Source of the DNA: Candidatus Latescibacterota bacterium
Lineage (GTDB): Bacteria; Latescibacterota; UBA2968; UBA8231
Direction of reading: 5' to 3'
Length of the DNA stretch: 40,420 nucleotides
Assembly: GCA_016187725.1 (NCBI GenBank)
Contig: JACPJE010000136.1
Location: 1 to 40,420 of the forward strand
Translations under genes and position numbers: made by a program
Shown here: piece after piece, positions 1-7,782 of the stretch
How the letters are laid out: each line of letters starts with the position of its first letter
How positions within the stretch are numbered: position 1 is the stretch's first letter
The notes under the pieces: generated by a model
What the model saw: the letters and a program-made list of their open reading frames with translations, nothing else
What the model was told of the DNA's origin: nothing
Databases searched by the model: none

Positions 1-1320
1 GATGGCCGGGGTGACCACGTGAACCCCCTCGGTGAAGAGGTGCCGCCAGGCGCTGAAGGGCAGCGGGAAGGTGTGCATGCAGAGGGTGGGGGTGAGGCGG
101 ACAGTGGCGGCGGCACTGCCCGCGTAGATCCGGTTCTCACCCGGGGTGATGAAGTGGATGATGCCCAGGTCCTGCCCGGCCTCGATGAACGCGCAGTTGG
201 CTTCGATCAGCTCGTGGGTCTTGGCGCGCATCTGGTCCGGCGAAAGGGGCGGCTGCAGATTGGCGTACTTGCAGGAGCGGAAGAGCCGGTCGATGTGATC
301 ATCGAGCCGGAAGGGCCGGTGGACAAAGGTGCGGGTCATCTCGGTGAGGGTGGCCCCCAGCACGATGCCTAAGTCGTAGATGTTGAGATGGGCCTGGGAA
401 GCGGGGACAAAGCGGTCGTTGAGGTAGACCAGGGGCTCGCTCATATTCAGTACTCCATCTCCAGATTCGGCGTGGGGCGAGTGGCCCGAGGCGTGCGGGG
501 TGATGATCACTTCGGGCCTGGACCACAGCGGGTGGCCGGCCGGCAGGGGCTCGGGGTCGGTGACATCGAGGCCGGCGCCAGCGATGAGGCCCGCCTCCAG
601 AGCCCGCAGGAGCGCGGCGGTGTTGATGATGCCACCCCGGGTGACACAGACAATGTGGGCGCTCCGCTTCATCAGCGCAAACTCGCGGTCGGCGAAGAGG
701 TCGCGGGTGTGACGGGTGAGGGGCACGCAGACCGCCACCCAGTCGGCCTCGGGCAGGAGACGGTGCAGGTCTTCGGGCGGGTGCAGGGCATCGACAAAGG
801 CGGGTTTGGACTCGCTGGTGCGCCGGCGGGTGGCCAGCACCCGCATCCCGAAGCCGGCGGCTCGGCGGGCGGTTTCGAGCCCGGTGCCGCCCAGGCCCAC
901 CACCAGCAGGGTCTGGCCGGCCAGTTCGCCGGGGGGGAAGGTGTGGCGGTTCACCCATTGCTCTTTTTGCTGAGCCCGGAAGAGCAAGGGCAGCTGCCGG
1001 CTGAAGGCCAGGATCAGGGCCAGGGTGTGGTCGGCCAGTTGGATGCCGTAGATGTGGCGGGCATTGGTCAGGGTGATGTTCCGGGCGCGGAGCTGGGCGA
1101 AGGGGCAGCCGTCGACGCCGGCGCTGCGGGTCTGCACCCAGCAGAGCTGCGGGGCGGCGCTGAGGAGTTCGGGGTGGTAGAAGCTGAAGGAGGCGTGGAC
1201 CTGGGGGGCCAGGGCCAGGGCCTCCTGGCGGTCGCGGGCCACGAGGAACTCAAGGGCCGGGGCGCTGTGATGCAGGCGCTGGAGGTGGGCCTCGCTCATG
1301 GCGGGGATCAGCATCTTCAT
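1..1320 (-). CDS. D-2-hydroxyacid dehydrogenase joined in frame to a class IV aminotransferase (partial)
   Basis: The frame opens at ATG 1320 and stays open to the window edge. Residues 1-292 are a D-isomer-specific 2-hydroxyacid dehydrogenase: a Rossmann motif VVGLGGTGLETA, the substrate-binding Arg in VTRGG, the Glu in DPEPLP and the catalytic His in ITPHASG are all visible. From ATG 444 the same frame continues as a class IV PLP aminotransferase (BCAT or D-amino-acid transaminase type), with YLNDRFVPASQA and the TEMTRTF motif; its PLP lysine would lie outside the window. The dehydrogenase part stops about 40 residues before the usual C-terminus, so this is either a real fusion or two adjacent genes merged by a frame change. 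It follows the epimerase gene by 26 bases and is probably in the same operon. Substrates are unknown. Confidence 0.75.
   Translation of the reverse strand, partial: MKMLIPAMSEAHLQRLHHSAPALEFLVARDRQEALALAPQVHASFSFYHPELLSAAPQLCWVQTRSAGVDGCPFAQLRARNITLTNARHIYGIQLADHTLALILAFSRQLPLLFRAQQKEQWVNRHTFPPGELAGQTLLVVGLGGTGLETARRAAGFGMRVLATRRRTSESKPAFVDALHPPEDLHRLLPEADWVAVCVPLTRHTRDLFADREFALMKRSAHIVCVTRGGIINTAALLRALEAGLIAGAGLDVTDPEPLPAGHPLWSRPEVIITPHASGHSPHAESGDGVLNMSEPLVYLNDRFVPASQAHLNIYDLGIVLGATLTEMTRTFVHRPFRLDDHIDRLFRSCKYANLQPPLSPDQMRAKTHELIEANCAFIEAGQDLGIIHFITPGENRIYAGSAAATVRLTPTLCMHTFPLPFSAWRHLFTEGVHVVTPAI
442..462 (-). promoter_or_regulatory. Internal ribosome binding site and start codon of the aminotransferase part
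   Basis: Read on the minus strand, GGAGATGGAG (453-462) lies 8 bases before ATG 444, where similarity to class IV aminotransferases begins. In the neighbouring frame the dehydrogenase would end with TGA at 449-447, two bases before this ATG. That is typical operon spacing, so the aminotransferase may be translated on its own. Confidence 0.45.
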
Positions 1321-1346
1321 GGAGTACTCGTCCGTCCTGTTCTATT

Positions 1347-2060
1347 TTAGGGCACGCGTCTGTAGTAGTCGGCCCAGGGGACCAAGGGTTGGTAGCCCAG
1401 GAGCCGGCGGGCCTTGTCGAGGAGGTACTTGCCCTGACCGAGGTAGCTGTGCAGGTTGAAGTACTGGAAATTGTCGGGCACGGATTCGACCTCCAGGGCC
1501 AGGCGACAGGCTTGCTGGAGGTCTTCCCAGACTACCGTGAAGGGGGGAAAGTCCTCACCCTTGACCGGGGCAGTGGGGCTGGGGCCCAGGCCGTTGAAGA
1601 GGAAGCAGATGGTCTGGATGTTGTGGGCGCGCGACCAGGTCCGGGCGATCTCCAGGCTCAGGTACTTGGTGGTCATGTAGTAACCGGTGCCGGGCATCTC
1701 GGGGATGTCGTCGATATCGAAGTCGTGGTCGAACCAGTAGCGGGCCGACTGGGGACCGGTGTGGATGATCTTCCTGATGCCGTGCTCGACGGCGGCGCGC
1801 ATCAGGTGGTACATGCCCCGGGTGTTGACCGCAAAGCTGAGCACCGGGTCGTCGCGCAGCACCGTCAGGTTGATCACCGCGTCCATGCCGCGCATGGCCT
1901 GGGAGACGCTCTGGTAGTCGCTCATATCCACCCGCTGCACTGGCAGGCCGGCAGGGTGCGGTCTGATATCGGCCAGGATCAACTCGTAATAGGGCTCCAG
2001 GCCCGGGGTGAGGTACGGGCCGATGTTGCCGCAGGCTCCCAGGACCAGCACTTTTTTCAT
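1347..2060 (-). CDS. NAD-dependent epimerase/dehydratase family protein
   Basis: This is a short-chain extended-SDR protein of 237 residues starting MKKVLVLGACGNIG, which carries the GxxGxxG dinucleotide-binding motif at the N-terminus. The usual YxxxK pair appears as YYMTTK, with an upstream HTGPQS strand in the position of the catalytic Ser/Thr. Such proteins modify nucleotide sugars or free sugars and sugar acids; the substrate cannot be named from sequence. The start at 2060 is chosen over the longer frame at 2099 because GGGGAG lies 7 bases upstream and the Rossmann fold begins at once. It is divergent from the amidohydrolase at 2090, with only 29 bases between the start codons, and heads a minus-strand operon with the dehydrogenase/aminotransferase. 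Extended SDRs are often somewhat longer (about 300 residues), so this is a compact member. Confidence 0.82.
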   Translation of the reverse strand: MKKVLVLGACGNIGPYLTPGLEPYYELILADIRPHPAGLPVQRVDMSDYQSVSQAMRGMDAVINLTVLRDDPVLSFAVNTRGMYHLMRAAVEHGIRKIIHTGPQSARYWFDHDFDIDDIPEMPGTGYYMTTKYLSLEIARTWSRAHNIQTICFLFNGLGPSPTAPVKGEDFPPFTVVWEDLQQACRLALEVESVPDNFQYFNLHSYLGQGKYLLDKARRLLGYQPLVPWADYYRRVP

Positions 2061-2089
2061 ACCCTGCTCCCCTTCGACAGGAGGAAAAG

Positions 2090-2929
2090 ATGGCGCCAAA
2101 GATCGACACCCACCAGCATTTCTGGAATCTGGCCAAGGTCGAATATTCCTGGCTCAAGCCCGAGTTCGGGCCCCTGTACCGCACCTATGAGCCGCCCGAG
2201 CTGGAGCCGCAACTGCGGGCGGCCGGCATCGGCCGGACGGTGCTGGTGCAGTCGGCCAACTCGGCCGAGGACACGGTGGCCATGCTCACCCAGGCCGATG
2301 CCTATGAGTGGATCGGCGCGGTGGTGGGCTGGGTGCCGCTGCTGGACCCGGAGGCGGCGCAGCGGGCACTGGAGCGCTACACCCGCCATCCCAAGTTCCG
2401 CGGGGTGCGCCACCTCATCCACGACGAGCCCGACCCGGATTGGGTGGTGCAGGAGCGGGTCATCGAGGGCCTCAAGGTGCTGGCCGCCTTTGGGGTGCCC
2501 TACGAGGTGGTGGCCATCTATCCCAAACACCTGGGGCACGTGCCCACCCTGGCCGAGAAGGTGCCGGGGCTCACGTTGATCATCGACCATCTGGCCAAGC
2601 CGCCGATCAAGGAGGGGCAACTGGGGGGCTGGGCTGAGATGATGAAGGCCGCGGCTGCGTACCCCCAGGTCCACGCCAAGGTCTCGGGGCTCAATACCGC
2701 CGCTGATTGGGACCACTGGTCGGCCGCTGACCTCAAGCCCTGCATCGACATCGCCCTGGAGCTGTTCGGGGCCGGGCGGCTGATGTTCGGCAGCGACTGG
2801 CCGGTGTGTGTGCTGGCCGGCGATTATGCCAAGGTTTGGGCCGAGACCAATGCGGCCATCGCCAGTTATTCGCAGGCCGACCGCGATGCCATTCTGGGCG
2901 GCACGGCGCAAAAGGCCTACCGGCTGTAG
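2090..2929 (+). CDS. Amidohydrolase family 2 protein, L-fuconolactonase-like (COG3618)
   Basis: This 279-residue TIM-barrel hydrolase has the N-terminal signature DTHQHFW (His8, His10), the central IDHLAKP (His167) and the late metal or catalytic motif GSDWP (Asp236). These are the marks of the COG3618 group, which includes L-fuconolactonase and 2-pyrone-4,6-dicarboxylate lactonase. Family knowledge therefore suggests hydrolysis of a sugar lactone in the cytoplasm; no signal peptide is present. The ribosome site AGGAGGAAAAG directly precedes the ATG. The gene is divergent from an epimerase and convergent with a second amidohydrolase, separated by only 4 bases. A sugar-acid pathway with the neighbouring epimerase and dehydrogenase is a reasonable inference. 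The exact lactone is unknown. Confidence 0.88.
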   Translation: MAPKIDTHQHFWNLAKVEYSWLKPEFGPLYRTYEPPELEPQLRAAGIGRTVLVQSANSAEDTVAMLTQADAYEWIGAVVGWVPLLDPEAAQRALERYTRHPKFRGVRHLIHDEPDPDWVVQERVIEGLKVLAAFGVPYEVVAIYPKHLGHVPTLAEKVPGLTLIIDHLAKPPIKEGQLGGWAEMMKAAAAYPQVHAKVSGLNTAADWDHWSAADLKPCIDIALELFGAGRLMFGSDWPVCVLAGDYAKVWAETNAAIASYSQADRDAILGGTAQKAYRL

Positions 2930-2933
2930 CGTT

Positions 2934-3914
2934 CTAGCTGACGCCGAACAAAGTTGCGGCGTTGTTCCAGAAGATGTCCTCCACCTGGCTGTCGCTCAGG
3001 CGCTCGGACCAGCAGGCCCACTTGAGCGAGCGCAGGTGTTCCAGGCCGACCAGCACGGGTTTGATGGCCAGGTGTTTTTCGCCCCAGACCGGGGTGTCCT
3101 CATAGAGCCAGAGGAAGGAGTCAGCCGCCCCCAGCGAGCGGCCCCGCATGTGGGAGACGGGCAGGTCGCTGCCGTAGAGCAGGCGCTGGTGGCCCAGGTA
3201 GCGGATGATGGCTTGATGGGCCATAGGCTCGCAATTGGCGCTGGTGTCGCAGTAGAGATTTCCCAGGCCCTGCAGTTGGGGCAACCCGGCCAGGCCGTGG
3301 GCCGGCTGGAAGGCCCGGGCCGAGTGGGCCAGGATGAGCTTCATGCCCGGGTAGCGCTGGCAGTAATGGCGGATCCAGTGGATGTTGCCAGGGTCGGCGG
3401 TGCTCTGGGCCTTGACCATGTGCAGGGTGATGGCCCAGCCCTCCTGGTGGGCCATGGCCACCAGGGGCTCGGGCAGGTACGCCGGGATCTCCGCTTCCCA
3501 GGTGGGTTGCACCGGGGCCATGGTGTGGTAGCACTTCAGGCCGTGCAGGCCCAGTCGGCGCACCTCCTGGCGCACCCATTCGGGATCGTCGTCCGGTTTG
3601 ACGAAGAAGAGACCCCGGCAATCGGACCGGCAGTTTTGGGCCACCCAGGCGTTGGCCGCGGGGAGCAGGTGGGGCTGGTTGGCAAAGGGGATGAAGAGGG
3701 CAGCCACCCGGCGGCCGGGGTGCAGGCCGTCGACCAGGCGGGTGTACTCGGGGTAGCCCACATCCCCGGTGCACCCCTCCACCTTCCAGGACACGTGGGT
3801 TGCCTGCCACAGGTGGGTATGGGCGTCGAAGACGCGGTCGGGGATGAAGGAGGCCAGCTCGCGCTCGAAAAAACTCCGGTCCTCGGCGCGGAGAGGGCTC
3901 GCAGGGGCAGTCAT
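2934..3914 (-). CDS. Amidohydrolase family 2 protein (COG2159-like)
   Basis: This 326-residue metal-dependent hydrolase has FDAHTHLW (His32, His34), ITLHM (His165), ILAHSAR (His197) and YGSDLP (Asp250), the ordered ligand set of amidohydrolase-2 barrels such as ACMSD and related decarboxylases or hydrolases. It has an N-terminal extension of about 25 residues before the first strand and no signal peptide. The start is supported by AAAGGAG 7 bases upstream, and a near-consensus promoter (TTGACA-N17-TACCAT) lies just upstream. It is only distantly similar to the COG3618-type neighbour, so it is not a recent duplicate. The substrate is unknown; family members act on aromatic acids or lactones. 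Confidence 0.87.
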   Translation of the reverse strand: MTAPASPLRAEDRSFFERELASFIPDRVFDAHTHLWQATHVSWKVEGCTGDVGYPEYTRLVDGLHPGRRVAALFIPFANQPHLLPAANAWVAQNCRSDCRGLFFVKPDDDPEWVRQEVRRLGLHGLKCYHTMAPVQPTWEAEIPAYLPEPLVAMAHQEGWAITLHMVKAQSTADPGNIHWIRHYCQRYPGMKLILAHSARAFQPAHGLAGLPQLQGLGNLYCDTSANCEPMAHQAIIRYLGHQRLLYGSDLPVSHMRGRSLGAADSFLWLYEDTPVWGEKHLAIKPVLVGLEHLRSLKWACWSERLSDSQVEDIFWNNAATLFGVS

Positions 3915-3941
3915 GGGCCAGCTCCTTTGGGGAATGGGCAG

Positions 3942-3970
3942 ATGGTACGCAGCGTCTCCGCGGCTGTCAA
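3942..3970 (-). promoter_or_regulatory. Sigma70-type promoter for the minus-strand amidohydrolase
   Basis: On the minus strand a perfect -35 TTGACA (3970-3965) and a -10 TACCAT (3947-3942) are 17 bases apart, ending 27 bases before the start codon at 3914. Confidence 0.65.
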
Positions 3971-3980
3971 CTGCCCTGCC

Positions 3981-4009
3981 TTGTCGCCGCCGGAGGCAGG
4001 GCCTATCTT
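3981..4009 (+). promoter_or_regulatory. Sigma70-type promoter for the DUF5069 gene
   Basis: TTGTCG (3981-3986), a 17-base spacer and TATCTT (4004-4009) precede the ATG at 4061 by about 50 bases. The spacer and a GGCC-TATCTT -10 context are shared with the promoter before the RidA-family gene at 29985-30013. Confidence 0.5.
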
Positions 4010-4060
4010 GTGAATCAGCCTGTCACGTTCCCCTCTCCAAGCGCGAAAGGAGCTTCACCT

Positions 4061-5362
4061 ATGGACCTCAGGATACAACCCCCGCGCCGGCCCTCCAATA
4101 CCATCATGGGCGGCATCGCCGCTCTGGCCCGCATGACCGATAAGGCCCGGGCGGCCAATGACGAAACCCTGGGCGCGTACCTGTACGGCGAGACTTCGGG
4201 CCTGGACAAGGAGGTGCTCGAGTTCATCGGTATGAAGGCCGAGGAGTACGCCGAGGCTGCCTCCCATCTCGACGATGCGGCGCTGAGCGCCCTGACCTTG
4301 GAACGGGCCGGCAAGTCCGCTGCGCAGATCGCCGCCTTCAACAAGGAGCACCTGGAGCGCCTGCCCCAGGACGAGCACCACCGGCAGCTGGTGGTGGAAA
4401 GGCTGGCCAAGTACGCGCCCGGCCGCACGGACGTCAAGACCGTGTTCCAGTCCATCGAGTTGGACGACTGGGGCCTCTTCCGCGACACCGACCTGACCGC
4501 CCGCCCCCCGCGCAGCCCCTATGTGCGCAGCGCAGCCGGGATGGTGGCGGTGGCGCGGATGGGCGACAAGGCCCGGGCCTCCAAATGCGGCAAGCTGGGC
4601 GAGTACAAATACGGCGAGGATTCGGGCCTGGATAAGAGCATCCTCGAAGTCCTGGGGATCAGCCCTGCCGACCTTGCCGAGGCGGCCTACCAGAACCCCA
4701 ATGACCTGGAGCTGGGGGAATGGGTCAGGGCCCACACCAACTGCACCCAGGCGCAGATCTCCACCTTCAACGCCCAGCGCTCGGTCCGCGGCCTGCACAC
4801 CCCGGAACTGCGCGAGCGCTTCCTGCAGCGGCGCAACGCCGTGTGCCCGGAGCGCACGGACATCACCACCTTTTCGGAATTGCTGGATTACGACGACGAG
4901 CGCAGCTTCGGCCTGGTGGACCTGACCCGCCACGCCCCGCGCAACCCGTACGACGAGAGCGTGGGCGGACTGGTCAGCCTGGGGCGGATGATCGACAAAT
5001 GCCGGGCCACCAGCAAGGGCACCCAGGGGGGGTACTGGTACGGCGCGGACTCGGGCATCGACCGGGCGCTCCTGGAGTTCCTGGGGCTGAGCCAGGAGGA
5101 GTTCGCCGCAGCCCTCGAAAAGCATCCAACCGACGAGGCGGTGGTGCAGTGGCTGGGGCCGCGCCTGCAGAAGCCGCAGGCAGAAATCGCCGCGTTCAAT
5201 GAGCGGATGCGCAACTACGGGCCCACTGCCGAACGGGGATGGGCGTACCTGCGGGGGGAGGTGGCCAAGCTGGACCCCTCCCGCACCGAGCTGACCACCT
5301 TCTTCGCCCTGATGGTGCTGGACGACCGGGTCACCTTTGCGCGGCTAAAGGCCGGGGTGTGA
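4061..5362 (+). CDS. Triple-DUF5069 protein
   Basis: This 433-residue protein is built from three successive copies of the DUF5069 unit of about 140 residues. Each copy starts with a proline-rich DLTxxPPRxP-like line, followed by a Gly-hydrophobic-ARMxDKxRA helix and a YxYGxxSGLDK...EFxG segment. The units begin near residues 1, 143 and 285 (ARMTDKARA, ARMGDKARA and GRMIDKCRA at about 23, 165 and 308). DUF5069 has no established function and is usually found as a single-domain protein, so the tandem form is unusual. The start at 4061 is preferred over 4010 because AAGGAG is 8 bases upstream. No membrane segment or signal peptide is seen. The amidase at 5373 follows after 10 bases and is probably co-transcribed. 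Confidence 0.85.
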   Translation: MDLRIQPPRRPSNTIMGGIAALARMTDKARAANDETLGAYLYGETSGLDKEVLEFIGMKAEEYAEAASHLDDAALSALTLERAGKSAAQIAAFNKEHLERLPQDEHHRQLVVERLAKYAPGRTDVKTVFQSIELDDWGLFRDTDLTARPPRSPYVRSAAGMVAVARMGDKARASKCGKLGEYKYGEDSGLDKSILEVLGISPADLAEAAYQNPNDLELGEWVRAHTNCTQAQISTFNAQRSVRGLHTPELRERFLQRRNAVCPERTDITTFSELLDYDDERSFGLVDLTRHAPRNPYDESVGGLVSLGRMIDKCRATSKGTQGGYWYGADSGIDRALLEFLGLSQEEFAAALEKHPTDEAVVQWLGPRLQKPQAEIAAFNERMRNYGPTAERGWAYLRGEVAKLDPSRTELTTFFALMVLDDRVTFARLKAGV

Positions 5363-5372
5363 GCGGGGAGCG

Positions 5373-6068
5373 ATGAGCCGTCCGCTCATCGGTATCACCA
5401 CCAGCCTCAGCGAAGGTCCCGAGGCCAGGCAGGCGGTGGATTGGCTCTACGTGGAGGCCGTGGAGCGGGCCGGCGGTTGCCCGGTGCTGCTGCCCATGGT
5501 CAGCCAGCGGCAGGCCCTGGAGCCCTTGCTGGCACAACTGGCGGGGCTGGTGATCACCGGTGGACCGGGCATCATCCAGGGATTGATCGGCCAACTGCCT
5601 GCGGACCTGCCGCCGGTATCGCCGCGCCGGGCCCAGGCTGATGCCTGGGCGTTCGAGGCGGTCCAGTCCCGGGGCCGGCCGGTGCTGGGGATCTGCTACG
5701 GGATGCAGTTCATCAACGCCTGCCGCGGCGGCACCATCTATGCCGACGTGCAGGCCCAGTTGGGCACCGGGCCCCATTCTCCCGCGCGCAACAACAACCA
5801 GGAGGTGCGGCACCCGCTCCATCTGGTGGCCGGCACCCACCTGGCCGCCCTGGCCGGCGGGGGCGGTACCCAGGTCAACAGCTTTCACCTGCAGGCCGTC
5901 GAGCGGCTGGGGGCGGGACTGAGGGCCAGTGCCAGGAGTCCGGAGGGGTTGATCGAGGGGTTGGAAAGCGAGGACGGCCGTCTAGTCGGGGTGCAGTTCC
6001 ACCCCGAACGGCTGCCCGGCACGGTGTGGGAGCGGCTCTTCGGGCAGTTGGTGCGGGCTGCCGGCTAG
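5373..6068 (+). CDS. Class I glutamine amidotransferase-like hydrolase (peptidase C26, PuuD-like)
   Basis: This 231-residue protein has the nucleophile elbow GICYGMQ (Cys108) and the C-terminal catalytic pair in QFHPE (His210, Glu212), giving a complete Cys-His-Glu triad. It starts with the PLIGITT line typical of gamma-glutamyl-gamma-aminobutyrate hydrolases. Family members cleave gamma-glutamyl amides in putrescine or related amine breakdown. There is no other polyamine gene nearby, so the real substrate is uncertain. The start codon has GGGGAGCG just upstream, and the gene follows the DUF5069 gene by 10 bases. Its TAG stop overlaps the TAG stop of the convergent phosphatase within one CTAG. 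Confidence 0.88.
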   Translation: MSRPLIGITTSLSEGPEARQAVDWLYVEAVERAGGCPVLLPMVSQRQALEPLLAQLAGLVITGGPGIIQGLIGQLPADLPPVSPRRAQADAWAFEAVQSRGRPVLGICYGMQFINACRGGTIYADVQAQLGTGPHSPARNNNQEVRHPLHLVAGTHLAALAGGGGTQVNSFHLQAVERLGAGLRASARSPEGLIEGLESEDGRLVGVQFHPERLPGTVWERLFGQLVRAAG

Positions 6069-6757
6069 GCCCCGTTGTCTGCCAGCCAGAGCGCCCCATC
6101 CTGCCGGCTCTGCACCTGGACCAGGCGATCCTCCTCGAGGACGTAGGCGCTCAACTGCCCGCCGTAGATACAGCCCGTGTCCAGGCCCAGCAGGTAGGGC
6201 CGGCGGTCTGGCCGGCGCTTGACCACTAGCCCGCCAGGCGCATCGTGCCCAAAGACCAGCAGTTTGTCCCCCGGTTGATAGTAGTCGTGCCAGCGCGGGC
6301 CGGCGATCCCCTCTTCAGGAGGCCAGGTGCGGATGGCCAGGAATTCATCCCTGGTGGTGCCGGCCAGACCGCGTTCCGGGTTGATGCCGGCGTGCACCAG
6401 CACGAAATCCACGGTCTCGATGAAGAGCGGCAGGTCCTCGAGCCAGCCGCACACCTCCCCGGCCACCGGCGCCAGCTGGTCCAGGGTGTACTGCTGGTCG
6501 GGATGTTTTACCTTGGGAGGCTGGCCGGTGCGCAGGGCCTGCAGTTGCCTGAGCAGCCGGGCTTCGTGGTTGCCCATCACCATGGCGGCGTGATGTTCCT
6601 GGATGTGCTCCCACACCTGGAGCGGGTCTGGGCCCCGGTTGAAGGCGTCGCCGGTGAGCAGGAGGTGATCGCGTCCGGGGCGGCAGTCCAGGGCTGCCAA
6701 CAGTTCGGCAAGTTCGGCGGCACAGCCGTGGAGGTCGCCTATAAAGACGGTGCGCAT
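6065..6757 (-). CDS. Calcineurin-type metallophosphatase (diadenosine tetraphosphatase / PPP-like)
   Basis: This 230-residue protein carries the metal-ligand motifs of the PPP and ApaH/PrpE group: GDLHG (7-11), LTGDAFNRGPD (GD at 36-37), MGNHE (62-65), then LVHAGINPE and VFGHD further on. These indicate a two-metal phosphoesterase acting on phosphoproteins or dinucleoside polyphosphates. The open frame extends far upstream, but similarity begins at ATG 6757, and a promoter lies at 6800-6829 on this strand. The region before 6757 contains the opposite gene's promoter and start. The ribosome site is weak. The stop overlaps that of the convergent amidase gene. Confidence 0.87.
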   Translation of the reverse strand: MRTVFIGDLHGCAAELAELLAALDCRPGRDHLLLTGDAFNRGPDPLQVWEHIQEHHAAMVMGNHEARLLRQLQALRTGQPPKVKHPDQQYTLDQLAPVAGEVCGWLEDLPLFIETVDFVLVHAGINPERGLAGTTRDEFLAIRTWPPEEGIAGPRWHDYYQPGDKLLVFGHDAPGGLVVKRRPDRRPYLLGLDTGCIYGGQLSAYVLEEDRLVQVQSRQDGALWLADNGA

Positions 6758-6775
6758 GATGGGGTATCCAGCCGG

Positions 6776-6804
6776 TTGCCACGAGAGGGGGAATAAACTA
6801 TCAT
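6776..6804 (+). promoter_or_regulatory. Sigma70-type promoter for the DUF6807 gene
   Basis: TTGCCA (6776-6781), a 17-base spacer and TATCAT (6799-6804) lie 40 bases before ATG 6845. The -10 overlaps the -10 of the opposite promoter at 6800-6829. Confidence 0.65.
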
Positions 6805-6829
6805 AAGCGCTCAGGAGGGAGAGGGTCAA
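6800..6829 (-). promoter_or_regulatory. Sigma70-type promoter for the metallophosphatase
   Basis: On the minus strand TTGACC (6829-6824), an 18-base spacer and TATGAT (6805-6800) precede ATG 6757. Five bases of the -10 are shared with the plus-strand promoter, so the two cannot be occupied at the same time. Confidence 0.6.
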
Positions 6830-6844
6830 CTGCAGAGGAGGAAA

Positions 6845-7753
6845 ATGACCATGATCGACATCCGTCTGGAACCAGAAAACAGCAGGGCAGTGATCCATAT
6901 CGGCAACAAACTCTTCACCGAGTACCGCTACGGCCACTGCGTGTGCCGGCCCTATTTCTACCCGGTGCTCACTCCAGAGGGCCAGCGCCTGACCCGCGGC
7001 TATCCGGTGGACAAGATCGAGGGTGAGAACCACGACCACTACCATCACCGCAGCATCTACGTGGCCCACGGCCTGGTGAACGGCCACAACCTGTGGTCCG
7101 AAGAGGTGGGGCACGGAGCCATGCTGCAGCGCGGCGAGCCGGTAGTGGGGAAGGTGGGGGAAGTGGTCACCATCGACGGTATGGTGGACTGGTTCGGCCC
7201 CGAGGGCCAGCGCCTGCTCGAGGAACGCCGCAGCATCTGGATCCGCGCCGAGGGCGAGCTGCGGATAATGGATCACCGCAGCGAAATGCGGGCCAGGTAC
7301 GGGGACGTGACCTTCGGCGATACCAAGGAAGGCGGGCTCTTCACGGTGCGGGTGCCCACTTCCATGGACGCCAAGGACAAGGGGCGCATCGAGAACTCGG
7401 AGGGCCAGGTCTACGACAGCGGCCAGGGCGAGGAGGTCACCTGGGGGAAAAAGGCCGCCTGGGTGGACTATTCCGGTCCCACCCCGGGCGGGGCTCAGTG
7501 GGGCCACACGGTGGTCGACCACTGGAATAATCCGCGCCACCCCACCTACTGGCACGTGCGCGGTTACGGGCTGTTCACCGCCAATCCCTTCGGAGTGCAC
7601 GACTTCAAAGGGGACAAGGACATCGACGAATCCATGACCATCCCCGGTGGCGAGCAGGTGGTGTTCAGGTACCGGCTGATCATCCACCCGGGGCGCGGGG
7701 TCGACACGCGCATCCGCGCCCTGATCGACGAGTTCCAGGCCAGCCAGGACTAG
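6845..7753 (+). CDS. DUF6807 family protein (annotated as 'methane oxygenase PmoA' in databases)
   Basis: This 302-residue, mostly beta protein is rich in His and Trp and has the family line HDHYHHRSIYVAHG (around residues 63-76), followed by NLWSEE and later HTVVDHWNNPRHPTYWHVRGYG. This is the DUF6807 group, commonly labelled PmoA although it has no membrane segments and no relation to particulate methane monooxygenase. Members are found beside Gfo/Idh/MocA oxidoreductases in carbohydrate-degrading bacteria, as here: the oxidoreductase follows after 29 bases. The start is supported by GAGGAGGAAA directly upstream. A role in sugar or glycoside turnover is likely by context, but the reaction is unknown. 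Confidence 0.8.
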   Translation: MTMIDIRLEPENSRAVIHIGNKLFTEYRYGHCVCRPYFYPVLTPEGQRLTRGYPVDKIEGENHDHYHHRSIYVAHGLVNGHNLWSEEVGHGAMLQRGEPVVGKVGEVVTIDGMVDWFGPEGQRLLEERRSIWIRAEGELRIMDHRSEMRARYGDVTFGDTKEGGLFTVRVPTSMDAKDKGRIENSEGQVYDSGQGEEVTWGKKAAWVDYSGPTPGGAQWGHTVVDHWNNPRHPTYWHVRGYGLFTANPFGVHDFKGDKDIDESMTIPGGEQVVFRYRLIIHPGRGVDTRIRALIDEFQASQD

Positions 7754-7782
7754 GCCAAATTCCCTGAAAGGCAGAGCAGATA

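Noticed and set aside
388..1350. Long plus-strand open frame opposite the dehydrogenase
   Set aside because: Gly/Ala/Val-rich shadow frame of a GC-rich gene; the minus strand encodes recognisable dehydrogenase motifs.
2808..4013. 401-codon plus-strand frame opposite the second amidohydrolase
   Set aside because: Shadow of the minus-strand gene, which has all amidohydrolase metal motifs; no ribosome site or family motif on the plus strand.
6845..7753. Particulate methane monooxygenase subunit (PmoA)
   Set aside because: The database label for this family is misleading; the protein is soluble, His-rich and has no membrane helices.
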